Positions 1 through 6,743 of a stretch of DNA of 8,176 nucleotides are shown here, piece after piece. Every line of letters begins with the position of its first letter. Within the stretch, counting starts at the first letter, position 1. The position numbers were made by a program, and so were the translations under genes. The notes under the pieces were generated by a model, which saw only the letters and a list, made by a program, of their open reading frames with translations, searched no databases and had not been told where the DNA came from. Source of the stretch: Bacillota bacterium (GTDB taxonomy: Bacteria; Bacillota; UBA4882; UBA10575); the NCBI GenBank assembly GCA_003511465.1, contig DOID01000025.1:519-8694 (forward strand), read 5' to 3'.

Positions 1-483
1 CATGCGGTGAGCGGCCAGGTTCCGCTTGGGATCATGGTTGAAGTGCCGTCCACAGCGGTCAGCGCCGATCTATTTGCGAAGGAAGTGGATTTCTTCAGCA
101 TTGGCACCAATGATCTCATCCAGTATACCTTGGCGGTGGATCGGATGAACGAGGGGGTCTCCTATTTGTATAGTCCCTTTCACCCCGCTGTCTTACGCTT
201 AATTAAAATGGTGATTGACGCGGCCGCGCGGGAAGGGATCGAAGTAAGTATGTGTGGAGAAATGGCGGGCGATCCGCGCCTTACGCCGCTCTTAATCGGC
301 CTTGGGCTTAAAACTTTCAGCATGAGTCCGTCTTCGCTTTTGCCAGTCAAACAAAGCGTCCGGAGTGTACAGAGTAAACCGGCTGTCGCTTTGGCCACCA
401 AGGCGCTTCAACTGTCAACTATTGATGCCATCAAAGCGTGTTTAGAAATAAAGGAAGAGGAGGGGTTCTCATGCGAGAGCTAA
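1..483 (+). CDS. ptsI: Phosphoenolpyruvate-protein phosphotransferase (PTS enzyme I), C-terminal part
   Basis: Cytoplasmic enzyme I takes phosphate from PEP and passes it to HPr, the first step of PTS sugar uptake. Only the last 160 residues are present; the reading frame is open to the left edge, so the N-terminal HPr-binding and phospho-His domain lies outside the window. What is visible is the end of the PEP-binding TIM-barrel. It includes the LGIMVEVPS strand, the signature FFSIGTNDLIQYTLAVDR (about fragment residues 29-46), then SYLYSPFHPAVLRL. The MCGEMAGD motif has the active-site cysteine at codon 253-255 (equivalent to Cys502 of the E. coli enzyme). No frameshift or missing key residue is seen. 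The stop at 481-483 overlaps the start of the HPr gene by 13 bp, so the two are translationally linked. The order enzyme I then HPr is the reverse of the usual ptsH-ptsI operon. Identification is firm; a specialised paralogue such as PtsP cannot be excluded without the N-terminus. Confidence 0.95.
   Translation, partial: HAVSGQVPLGIMVEVPSTAVSADLFAKEVDFFSIGTNDLIQYTLAVDRMNEGVSYLYSPFHPAVLRLIKMVIDAAAREGIEVSMCGEMAGDPRLTPLLIGLGLKTFSMSPSSLLPVKQSVRSVQSKPAVALATKALQLSTIDAIKACLEIKEEEGFSCES
457..463 (+). promoter_or_regulatory. Ribosome binding site of the HPr gene
   Basis: GAGGAGG lies inside the end of the enzyme I coding sequence, 7 nt before ATG 471. It decides the HPr start in favour of 471 over an in-frame GTG at 438 that has no such site and would add 11 residues missing from HPr proteins. 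Confidence 0.85.
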
Positions 484-734
484 CCGCGACCATTAAAACA
501 GAAACCGGCTTACACGCCAGACCCGCCGCTGCCTTAGTCAACAGTGTCGCCAAATTTAAGAGTCAGGTGACCATTATCAAGGAAGGGCAGGAAGCAAACC
601 TCAAAAGTATCCTTAGTTTATTAAGTCTCGGGGTGGAACAACACGATACGATCACCATCAAGATAGAGGGGAAAGATGAAGACCAAGTTATCGCGGCAAT
701 AAACCAAGCTGCCGTAGAACTTGAACTATGGTAA
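471..734 (+). CDS. ptsH: Phosphocarrier protein HPr
   Basis: HPr is the small cytoplasmic phosphocarrier between enzyme I and the sugar-specific EIIA proteins. With ATG 471 the product is 87 aa, the usual family length. The active-site motif TGLHARPAA puts the phosphorylated histidine exactly at residue 15. The motif NLKSILSLLSLGV places a serine at residue 46, the site used by HPr kinase/phosphorylase in Firmicutes for CcpA-dependent catabolite repression. Because both His15 and Ser46 are present, this is a true HPr and not the regulatory paralogue Crh, which lacks the histidine. The gene overlaps the end of enzyme I and is followed about 53 bp later by a strong terminator, so it is the last gene of its transcript. 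The Ser46 region is the main taxonomic hint in the window. Regulation by Ser46 phosphorylation is inferred from the family. Confidence 0.95.
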   Translation: MRELTATIKTETGLHARPAAALVNSVAKFKSQVTIIKEGQEANLKSILSLLSLGVEQHDTITIKIEGKDEDQVIAAINQAAVELELW

Positions 735-787
735 GGTAAACACTGGTCTCCTCCACATCATCCCAGGTTAATCTCCTCCTATGTTAT

Positions 788-822
788 GACCGGCCATGAA
801 CATTCGTGGCCGGTCTTTTTTT
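788..822 (+). terminator. Rho-independent terminator after ptsI-ptsH
   Basis: A 9-bp perfect stem, GACCGGCCA (788-796) with TGGCCGGTC (807-815), can continue inward through T-G, G-C and A-T pairs to a 4-nt loop. It is followed at once by seven T residues (816-822). This is a classic intrinsic terminator, and it separates the PTS genes from the secreted-protein cluster. Confidence 0.93.
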
Positions 823-836
823 ATATTACGCTAAAA

Positions 837-895
837 TTGTCAGGGCAGCAAAAATATTTCTTTGTATGCATCATTCTTTTTCCCCCGCATATGAT
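837..895 (+). promoter_or_regulatory. Weak promoter candidates upstream of the secreted-protein cluster
   Basis: A new transcript must start between the terminator ending at 822 and ATG 944. TTGTCA (837-842) is a 5/6 match to a -35 box, but the best -10 partner (TTGTAT, 862-867, 19-nt spacing) is poor. TATGAT (890-895) is a 5/6 match to a -10 box but has no good -35 at 16-18 nt. I cannot choose between them, and an alternative sigma factor is possible. The rest of the 735-943 gap shows nothing recognisable beyond the terminator and the ribosome binding site GGGGGA at 933-938. Confidence 0.25.
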
Positions 896-943
896 AGGTT
901 ACCACGAATTAGGGAGAAATCATTGGATTAACGGGGGATTTTT

Positions 944-1783
944 ATGAAAAAACGCACGCTGGTTTTGCTCGGTCTCTTTCTGCTCCTGGCTGTTCAGAAG
1001 ATGTACCGGACTTCAGCCCAAGGGATAGCGATCCTGGATTTCCGAAGCGTCACGCCCGTCGCCCCAGAGAGCCGCGCCTTACCCTTTACCTTACCGGTAA
1101 CAACGACCACCAGCGCCAGCTTCGAATGTTCCGGTCTGGTCGCACCAAAAACTGGAAACCGGATTGCGGCGGACCGGATCACTTTTAGCCGTAGCCAAAG
1201 GCTCGCAGGTGGTCAAAGCGAAAGCTTTCTGGCAACCATTCGCTTTTTACCTTCTGACCTCCCCGGTGAATACGAGGGCATAGTTTATGCCATTCCCCAA
1301 CACGTGGAAGAAAACACGGAACGCTTCCCTTTCTTGATCAAAGTCCGGATTTTACCTTGGATTAAAATCGAAACCGCCTCCCCCCATTCTTTACTGGTAA
1401 TCAAGGATTCTCCCTCCTTAACCGCCAGTAATTTGCAAGCCAGCGCGCCGATCAAGCTTTTGCTGGCCTCTAACTCACCTTGGCGGCTCTACTTGAGAGT
1501 CGGGAATACCGAATCCTTTGCTCCTGCTAAAAACCCCGCTTTCCCGATTCACATCGGTATTGGTAAGACCGTAAAAGCGCAGGATTTTTCAGAAACTCTC
1601 CTTTCCAACGGCGCTTACCAACTGGTTGCCTTTGGACCACCTACAGTGGTTGGTGATGGTTCGACGCCGTCTAGTTTCTGGACAGAATTATACGTTACTG
1701 CTTCAATCAGAAATTGGCATCGCTACCCCACCGGAGTCCACACCTATCCTTTCTTCTTCTCCGCCGAAACCGCCGACCACTAA
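944..1783 (+). CDS. Secreted beta-rich protein, candidate fibre subunit or tip protein
   Basis: I do not recognise a family. The 279-aa product starts with a clear Sec signal peptide: MKKR, a leucine-rich core, and probable cleavage after the TSA at about residue 24. The mature protein shows alternating hydrophobic/polar strands and almost no cysteine (one in FECSG). It seems to contain two beta-sandwich-like domains. The first (about 27-140) ends near PGEYEGIVY (about 107-115), a closing-strand pattern that recurs at the end of the next gene as GRYDGIVKF. The second (about 141-279) contains the NSPWRLYLRV strand and ends with YPTGVHTYPFFF. There is no transmembrane anchor, sortase motif or lipobox. 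It is first in a row with a second exported protein, a PapD-like chaperone and an usher-like protein, so a role as an exported subunit is inferred from position. The start at ATG 944 follows GGGGGA with 5-nt spacing and fits the signal peptide. Confidence 0.85.
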   Translation: MKKRTLVLLGLFLLLAVQKMYRTSAQGIAILDFRSVTPVAPESRALPFTLPVTTTTSASFECSGLVAPKTGNRIAADRITFSRSQRLAGGQSESFLATIRFLPSDLPGEYEGIVYAIPQHVEENTERFPFLIKVRILPWIKIETASPHSLLVIKDSPSLTASNLQASAPIKLLLASNSPWRLYLRVGNTESFAPAKNPAFPIHIGIGKTVKAQDFSETLLSNGAYQLVAFGPPTVVGDGSTPSSFWTELYVTASIRNWHRYPTGVHTYPFFFSAETADH

Positions 1784-1838
1784 AGGGTATTCTGACTGGG
1801 TTACACTCCGGTCGGGGCGCGCAAACACCGGTTTGTAA

Positions 1839-1850
1839 TAAATAAATAAA
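1839..1850 (+). repeat. Short (TAAA)3 tract in the leader of the second secreted-protein gene
   Basis: Three perfect TAAA units lie just before the ribosome binding site. They make a very A/T-rich, unstructured leader that may help ribosome loading. Three copies are too few to suggest slipped-strand switching. Confidence 0.5.
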
Positions 1851-1866
1851 TTGAGAGGTTGGTTAG

Positions 1867-2685
1867 ATGAAAAAACTAGTTGCTTTATTATTAACCATAG
1901 CCCTCCTTTCGCTCTCTGCCGTCACCTTCGCCCAATCCTATCCAGGAGATCTTCCACCAGAATATCATTGGTTGGTATATAACAATGATCCAAGTGATTG
2001 GCTTGACTGGTTAGCGTATCAGATCAGCTGGGGTGACGGTGAAGTTACCTGGACGGATCTTGATGATGATCACGTCAATATTCCCTGGATTGACCGGAAT
2101 AATTATGAGTATGACGATAATAATGTAGCAAAACAATCCGTAGAACTGACCCTGCAGACGCGGGCTTTTATCCCCTGCTATCTTGAGATGAAAGTAACGG
2201 GCAACCAAGGCCAGACCATGCTGAAAAGTTACGGCCCAGGGGCTGATACCAAAGCAAGCCCCAAAGGCTATCTCTTAACCTTCGATAACGAAATTGGCGG
2301 CTTTGTCAGTGAGAGGTGGTATACGTTGGGCCATGGTTCCAATCCCGAAATCAACTTCGACCTGAACGAGGTCTATATCCAAGGTAGTGATGTCTTCAAG
2401 GTGGAAGTTTGGGCCAACGGCAACTACAAATACGAAGTCGAAGCCGGACCCTTAACAGCGGAGGATCACGACGGTTCACTTCCCCTGCAAATGAGAAGCG
2501 GCTATCGTATGGACCGTTTTGGGGGGACCTTCACTTTCGATGAAGCCGGAAAGATCTGTAATATCGCCGAAAAAGACGCCTGCGAGGAGTTAACGGTCTA
2601 CCACCAGTTCAGAGTCCCTTATACCCGTAATATCGCTCAAGGCCGCTATGATGGGATTGTGAAATTCCGCGCGGTTACCCTCTAA
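1867..2685 (+). CDS. Secreted Trp/Asp-rich protein, candidate major subunit
   Basis: I do not recognise a family. The 272-aa product has a textbook signal peptide (MKKLVALLLTIALLSLS, cleavage probably after VTFA at residue 22). The first 75 or so mature residues are unusually rich in Trp, Tyr, Asp and Asn, with six Trp and runs such as DLDDDH and YEYDDNN. The rest is beta-rich, with strands such as VFKVEVWANGNYKYEV. Its last strand, GRYDGIVKFRAVTL, ends exactly at the C-terminus, as the closing strand of many fimbrial subunits does. Three cysteines are present in the mature part (one in IPCYLEM, two in ICNIAEKDAC). The start is set by GAGAGG (1853-1858), 8 nt before ATG. It is the last gene before a strong stem-loop and the chaperone gene, the position of the abundant subunit in many chaperone-usher operons. 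That role is inference. A surface-layer-associated or carbohydrate-binding protein is an alternative. Confidence 0.85.
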   Translation: MKKLVALLLTIALLSLSAVTFAQSYPGDLPPEYHWLVYNNDPSDWLDWLAYQISWGDGEVTWTDLDDDHVNIPWIDRNNYEYDDNNVAKQSVELTLQTRAFIPCYLEMKVTGNQGQTMLKSYGPGADTKASPKGYLLTFDNEIGGFVSERWYTLGHGSNPEINFDLNEVYIQGSDVFKVEVWANGNYKYEVEAGPLTAEDHDGSLPLQMRSGYRMDRFGGTFTFDEAGKICNIAEKDACEELTVYHQFRVPYTRNIAQGRYDGIVKFRAVTL

Positions 2686-2708
2686 ATTCCATCAACCTTT
2701 ATTGGTAA

Positions 2709-2737
2709 TCGGCTGGTGTCCGCGCCACACCAGCCGA
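2709..2737 (+). promoter_or_regulatory. Intercistronic stem-loop between subunit-like and chaperone genes
   Basis: TCGGCTGGTGT (2709-2719) pairs perfectly with ACACCAGCCGA (2727-2737), giving 11 bp around a 7-nt loop. No T-run follows (the next bases are GATCCTTTAATAT), so it is not a standard intrinsic terminator. It sits 23 bp after the stop of the second subunit-like gene and 33 bp before the chaperone start. It could stabilise the upstream mRNA or partly reduce read-through, so that subunits are made in excess over chaperone and usher. The structure is seen; the role is inferred. Confidence 0.8.
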
Positions 2738-2754
2738 GATCCTTTAATATCCTT

Positions 2755-2763
2755 AAGGGAGGA
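2755..2763 (+). promoter_or_regulatory. Ribosome binding site of the chaperone gene
   Basis: AAGGGAGGA ends 7 nt before ATG 2771. It rules out the longer in-frame start (TTG 2702), which would run through the stem-loop and bury the signal peptide. Confidence 0.85.
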
Positions 2764-2770
2764 ACGGACA

Positions 2771-3577
2771 ATGTTCAAACCAACCCAGCTAAAGGTTTTA
2801 TTTTGCCTGGTTACTGCTCTCTTAACCTTGGTGTTCATAGCACCGCTTGCGCTCGGGATTGCCCGGGTCGAACCTAGTAAATTCCTTTTTTCTTTGAAGC
2901 CAGGCGAGCGGACCACCGGTGCCATTAAAGTTACGAACATTCAGGAAACAGAGACGGAGTATACCGCCGTCATCCACGACTGGACCCTTGACGACCAAGA
3001 TCGCCTCGTCACCTTTCCCGCCGGAGAGCGGGCCGACTCTCTAGATGGCTTAATCAAATTTAATCCCCGCCGCTTTAAGCTAGCACCGGGGCAAAGCCAG
3101 TATGTCCGCTTTACCTTGACCACACCGGTAAATGGGGACTGGATGGAGCGCAGAGGGATTATCTTTTTTGAAGAGAACCGCCCGGCAAAAACTGAGGAGG
3201 CTGGTTCAACAGTTGTCATTCAAGTCGGCACTACGGTTTACCTTTCTTTTTCCGAAACTGTCCATTCCTTCCGCACCTACGGTCTGAAAGTCGAGACAGA
3301 AGAGAATATAGAGCCTACTCTGCTGCTTGCTCTCGCCAATGAAGGGCAAGCCCATATTCGTTATCAAGTTGCCTACCGCATCACCTCGGCAGACGGCACC
3401 CTCTACGAAAAAAACACCTCAGGGGAGCGACTAATCCTCCCGGCAAGCAGGCGCGTAGTCTCCCTGCCTTTTATCAACCGACCACCCGCCGGCAATTATC
3501 ATCTTGCCGTCCAAATTCGTTTTACGGGAACAAAAGAAACCCTCTCGGCTCAAGTCCCATTTACCATCCCTGATTAA
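2771..3577 (+). CDS. PapD-like periplasmic fimbrial chaperone
   Basis: The 268-aa product has a signal peptide (FKPTQLK, then a long hydrophobic core, cleavage near ALG at residue 29). Residues about 30-140 read as the N-terminal immunoglobulin-like domain of pilus chaperones. The opening strand is ARVEPSKFLFSLKPGE, then GAIKVTNIQETETEY, then VIHDWTLDD. The characteristic FKLAPGQSQYVRFTL is followed by RRGIIFFEENRP. Residues about 145-268 form a second beta-rich domain ending in a PAGNYHLAVQIRF strand. Chaperones of this class catch pilin subunits as they leave the Sec machinery, complete their fold by donating a strand, and deliver them to the outer-membrane usher. Being 83 bp upstream of an usher-like gene strongly supports this. 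The sequence is closer in feel to archaic/alternative chaperones than to PapD/FimC, and I cannot confidently assign the carboxylate-anchoring Arg/Lys pair. A DUF916-like protein of Gram-positive WxL systems is an alternative, but no membrane anchor is present at the C-terminus. Confidence 0.82.
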   Translation: MFKPTQLKVLFCLVTALLTLVFIAPLALGIARVEPSKFLFSLKPGERTTGAIKVTNIQETETEYTAVIHDWTLDDQDRLVTFPAGERADSLDGLIKFNPRRFKLAPGQSQYVRFTLTTPVNGDWMERRGIIFFEENRPAKTEEAGSTVVIQVGTTVYLSFSETVHSFRTYGLKVETEENIEPTLLLALANEGQAHIRYQVAYRITSADGTLYEKNTSGERLILPASRRVVSLPFINRPPAGNYHLAVQIRFTGTKETLSAQVPFTIPD

Positions 3578-3611
3578 AGCTCCCTTCCCATTGCCATTAG
3601 GGCCTTTTGCA

Positions 3612-3642
3612 TTGTTATTTGATTCAACTATTCCGGTACAAT
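3612..3642 (+). promoter_or_regulatory. Possible internal promoter before the usher-like gene
   Basis: TTGTTA (3612-3617) and TACAAT (3637-3642) resemble -35 and -10 boxes with a long 19-nt spacing. They lie in the A/T-rich 83-bp gap after the chaperone gene. If used, the usher would have its own low-level transcript. The evidence is weak. Confidence 0.2.
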
Positions 3643-3646
3643 ATAT

Positions 3647-3653
3647 TGGAGGA
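3647..3653 (+). promoter_or_regulatory. Ribosome binding site of the usher-like gene
   Basis: TGGAGGA lies 7 nt before GTG 3661 and decides the start. An in-frame TTG at 3607 has no comparable site and would put 18 extra residues before the signal peptide. Confidence 0.8.
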
Positions 3654-3660
3654 AAATAAA

Positions 3661-6600
3661 GTGGTAAATAGAAGCAATAGTAGCTTTTTTCTTAAAGCGC
3701 TAGGCACTGTAATAATCTGCTTCTTGCTTTCGATCACCACCAGCGCTCAGAGTAATCGGCAAGATCCCGAGGATTTTGGGACCAACATTGCCCTGCTGTT
3801 CATTAAAACAGGGGAAACGGTCGTTTATCAGGACCCCTACTTCGAACTACTTGATCTTGGCGATTATCTTCTGATCCCGGTGAACCGCCTTGCTTCCCAA
3901 CTCGACTTGGGTGTTTCATACCAGCGGAGTGAGGATAAAATAGTGCTGACGAATAACCTCACCCAAAAACAAGCCGAGATCTACTTGGAAGACAAAATTT
4001 ATCGTATCGACGGCCAGTCGCTGGTCAGTAACCAATCCCCACTTTTCTTAGCCAGGGACTTTTATGTGAGCATTCCATTTTTAGAGTTCTTTCTAGAGGC
4101 TGACATCAACTGGGATTTTAGGTTCCAAGCCCTAACGATCAACGTAAAAGAGGGCTTGTTCAAAGACAGGTCAACCACCATGGGACCGGAAAAGAGCGCA
4201 CCAGGAACATCAACCGAGTCGCCGCCCCAAAAAGGTCCACCCTTCGCCCTCAGTTCAATCCGGTATAAATTCGGCCTTGAACACCGGGAAGAAGAGGAAT
4301 GCCCAGAAACATTGGATGGTTTCTTCAAATTACGCCTCGATGGTTACGCCGGAGAGTGGGCGGTTTCCGCCGCCGGAATCGCCGATTATGACTTTTACGA
4401 TCATTCTTTGACCCCCGATCTTCCGCTGCTCCGCGCCAAGTACCATAAGGATGACGAATTAATCATCATCGGCAATGCCGAGCTTGACTTAGAAAAAACC
4501 ATCGGGAAAAAGGAGCTTTGGGGCGTCCTCTACATGACCCCCGACTACCAGGACCAGAATAAATTAATTGCCTATACCGACGTTTCCGGTGTAGCCGCAA
4601 CCGGCGATCAAGTTTTACTTTACGTAAATGATCGTCTATGGCAGACCGCCCAACCGAACCCCGACGGGAATTACCTTTTTGCTAATGTACCATTAAAAGT
4701 TAACCGGGTGAACCAAATCCGAGTGGTGATCCAAACAGCAGATGGGGAAACCAGCGAAACCACGCAAGCGGTGGCAGCTTCTCCCCGGATCATGAAGCAA
4801 GCTGGGAATGAACTGCTGGTCGCCTCCGGCCTTTACAAGCAGAAGGAACTGGACGAGTGGCAAGGAGCAATGGTAGGTTACCGGCAAAAAATAGCATTAA
4901 GCGAAAATACCACTTATAACCAAGAGACAACAATCTTTGTTCCTTATAACCAATATCCGGATCAAGGTTATATCGGTAGCGACACCGGAGTGGCTTTCCG
5001 CCTCAATAAAAACCTTATCTGTACCCTTGATTGGCTAATCGGCGGGGAGGTCCAGACCGACGTTAAAACCGGATTTGAATCATCGTTACTATACTGTTTG
5101 GAAAAGGGCTACTTCGAAGGGATTATCTCTTATCTCCCTGCCACGGTTACCCAAGGGGTTGATTCCCGGCCCGGCCAAGGGGTAACCATTCTTTCCGAGC
5201 ATGAACTGACCAGCGATCTAACCTTCAATACAAAAGGTTACACCACAAAATCCACTCCCGAATCTCACCCCTGGACTTTGGATGGCGCTAATCTAATGCT
5301 CACGAAAAGATTCGGCAAGCATAGCCAGAATAGTCTAGCCGGAGGGGTCGGAAAAGAATGGCTGACCCGAAAGGTACAAACGGGGACCTTAGAAGCGGAT
5401 GAAACGAGCGCCACCATCAAATATATCAGACGAGAAAAGATCGTCGGTACCAAGGCCGAAGCAGAGTTTGTGGACACCGCATATCTTCTTAATGACAATG
5501 ATCCATACCGCCTGCAGAATCTTAACACCAAATCCGATCTGACCGTTTCCATCGCCCGTAACTTCCTCTTTGGTGTAGCCTTCGATACAGAAAACACCTG
5601 GAGGGAAAAAACTTATACTGCCTTAAGTTTACTGGGAGAAACCGACGCCAAATGGAGCATAACCGATGATACTCTTCTCATCGGTAACGTGAAGCTGGAA
5701 GGGAGCAAGAAAACCGACTCTTCCTTCCAAATTGAGCAGTTCAAAACCGGCCTTTATCTTCACCATTTTTTTACTCCACACCTTAACGTGTTCGCGGAAG
5801 CAAACCGCGTTTCTGAGTTACCCTTTTACACCCAAGATGAGAATTATCTATATACCACCGCCCGCCTGGGGCTTACTTATCATGTCCCTGATCGAACAGG
5901 TAAATTCAGCGGGCAGCTTGGTTACCGCTCACCGGTGGGAAGCCGGATGGTTCCCCAGTGGTCTTCGGTTTTTACCTATGAAAAAGAGCTATCTTCCGCC
6001 TTCCTACTGGAACTAGCCTTTGAACGCCACTACGATACGCTATGGGATGAAGACCCGGAGCATGTCATCCGCTTTTCCATTGGCCGCGCCCTTGGGTTTG
6101 CTGATGGCAAAATCAAACCATACCGCTACTCGGAAGAGGATGACACCACACGCATCGGTGGTAAGGTTTACTTGGACATCAACGGCAACGGCCAATTTGA
6201 TGCGGATGATCAACCCCTCGACGGAATTAAAATTTTGGTGGACGGACGAATTGCCGAGACTAATCAAGACGGAGAATATATCTTCTCCAGCCTACCCCCA
6301 GGCATTTACCGTGTGTATTTCCATCTTCCGTCTTTACCGGCGAATTACACTCCCGTCACCGAGCCCCAGCTGATTCGCCTCCGGGAACAGGAAAACTTCT
6401 TCGTTGATTTCGCGGTAACTGTCAACGGCTCCATCAGCGGAAAGGTCTTCATCGATGCGAATGCCAATGGCCGACAGGATGGGAACGAGTCGCCTCTACC
6501 CTGGATCGGAGTGATCCTGGATGAAGGCCAGCAAAAAGTCTTTACCGACTCAGACGGAAGCTTCTACTTCGAAGGGGTCGCGCTGGGCGCCCATACGGTC

Positions 6601-6723
6601 ACCCTAGATCCGCAAAGTCTACCTACTGGTCTGACCATCACCGGCTATGAAGTCAAAACGGTGTTCCTAACGGAAGAAGCATTGGATTACCCGGGCCTCC
6701 AATTCCCTCTCATCGCCAATTAA
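3661..6723 (+). CDS. Usher-like outer-membrane beta-barrel protein with stalk-like N-terminus and two SdrD-B-like C-terminal domains
   Basis: About 1020 aa from GTG 3661. A signal peptide (residues 1-30, ending TTSAQ) is followed by residues 41-163, which look like two copies of a copper-amine-oxidase-N/stalk-type fold (YLLIPVNRLASQLDLGVSYQ and FYVSIPFLEFFLEADINWDF). Next is a Pro/Ser/Thr-rich linker (about 167-193). From about 195 to 830 the protein is a long run of alternating amphipathic strands rich in aromatic residues, as in outer-membrane barrels. Within it, residues 301-366 (DQVLLYVNDRLWQTAQPNPD, then YLFANVPL and QIRVVIQTADG) match the plug domain of fimbrial ushers. The C-terminus carries two SdrD-B-like domains (about 831-920 and 921-1020), each opening with a calcium-type loop: DINGNGQFDADDQ and DANANGRQDGNE. 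The position after a PapD-like chaperone supports a role in moving subunits across the outer membrane. Classical PapC_N and C-terminal domains are not apparent. A general barrel secretion protein is the main alternative. Confidence 0.8.
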   Translation: MVNRSNSSFFLKALGTVIICFLLSITTSAQSNRQDPEDFGTNIALLFIKTGETVVYQDPYFELLDLGDYLLIPVNRLASQLDLGVSYQRSEDKIVLTNNLTQKQAEIYLEDKIYRIDGQSLVSNQSPLFLARDFYVSIPFLEFFLEADINWDFRFQALTINVKEGLFKDRSTTMGPEKSAPGTSTESPPQKGPPFALSSIRYKFGLEHREEEECPETLDGFFKLRLDGYAGEWAVSAAGIADYDFYDHSLTPDLPLLRAKYHKDDELIIIGNAELDLEKTIGKKELWGVLYMTPDYQDQNKLIAYTDVSGVAATGDQVLLYVNDRLWQTAQPNPDGNYLFANVPLKVNRVNQIRVVIQTADGETSETTQAVAASPRIMKQAGNELLVASGLYKQKELDEWQGAMVGYRQKIALSENTTYNQETTIFVPYNQYPDQGYIGSDTGVAFRLNKNLICTLDWLIGGEVQTDVKTGFESSLLYCLEKGYFEGIISYLPATVTQGVDSRPGQGVTILSEHELTSDLTFNTKGYTTKSTPESHPWTLDGANLMLTKRFGKHSQNSLAGGVGKEWLTRKVQTGTLEADETSATIKYIRREKIVGTKAEAEFVDTAYLLNDNDPYRLQNLNTKSDLTVSIARNFLFGVAFDTENTWREKTYTALSLLGETDAKWSITDDTLLIGNVKLEGSKKTDSSFQIEQFKTGLYLHHFFTPHLNVFAEANRVSELPFYTQDENYLYTTARLGLTYHVPDRTGKFSGQLGYRSPVGSRMVPQWSSVFTYEKELSSAFLLELAFERHYDTLWDEDPEHVIRFSIGRALGFADGKIKPYRYSEEDDTTRIGGKVYLDINGNGQFDADDQPLDGIKILVDGRIAETNQDGEYIFSSLPPGIYRVYFHLPSLPANYTPVTEPQLIRLREQENFFVDFAVTVNGSISGKVFIDANANGRQDGNESPLPWIGVILDEGQQKVFTDSDGSFYFEGVALGAHTVTLDPQSLPTGLTITGYEVKTVFLTEEALDYPGLQFPLIAN

Positions 6724-6743
6724 CATAGATGGCAAAATAAGCG

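Noticed and set aside
1626..1838. Open frame of 70 codons overlapping the end of the first secreted protein
   Set aside because: No ribosome binding site, lies mostly inside a gene with a better reading frame, and its translation has no recognisable feature.
1839..1850. (TAAA)3 tract as a phase-variation switch
   Set aside because: Only three units and outside any promoter spacer that I can identify; slipped-strand switches usually need many more copies.
2702..2770. Longer start of the chaperone gene at TTG 2702
   Set aside because: It would translate through the perfect stem-loop, place 23 residues before a clear signal peptide, and ignore the AAGGGAGGA site in front of ATG 2771.
3607..3660. 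Longer start of the usher-like gene at TTG 3607
   Set aside because: No ribosome binding site there; TGGAGGA before GTG 3661 and the signal peptide fit the shorter form.
5265..5597. Antisense open frame of 110 codons inside the usher-like gene
   Set aside because: Runs opposite a long, well-supported coding sequence, has no ribosome binding site or domain, and its composition looks like an antisense shadow.
944..6723. Gram-positive WxL/DUF916 surface system as the explanation of the cluster
   Set aside because: No C-terminal membrane anchor on the chaperone-like protein and no clear WxL domains. A large barrel-like protein with a plug-like domain fits an outer-membrane usher better, though profile searches should confirm this.
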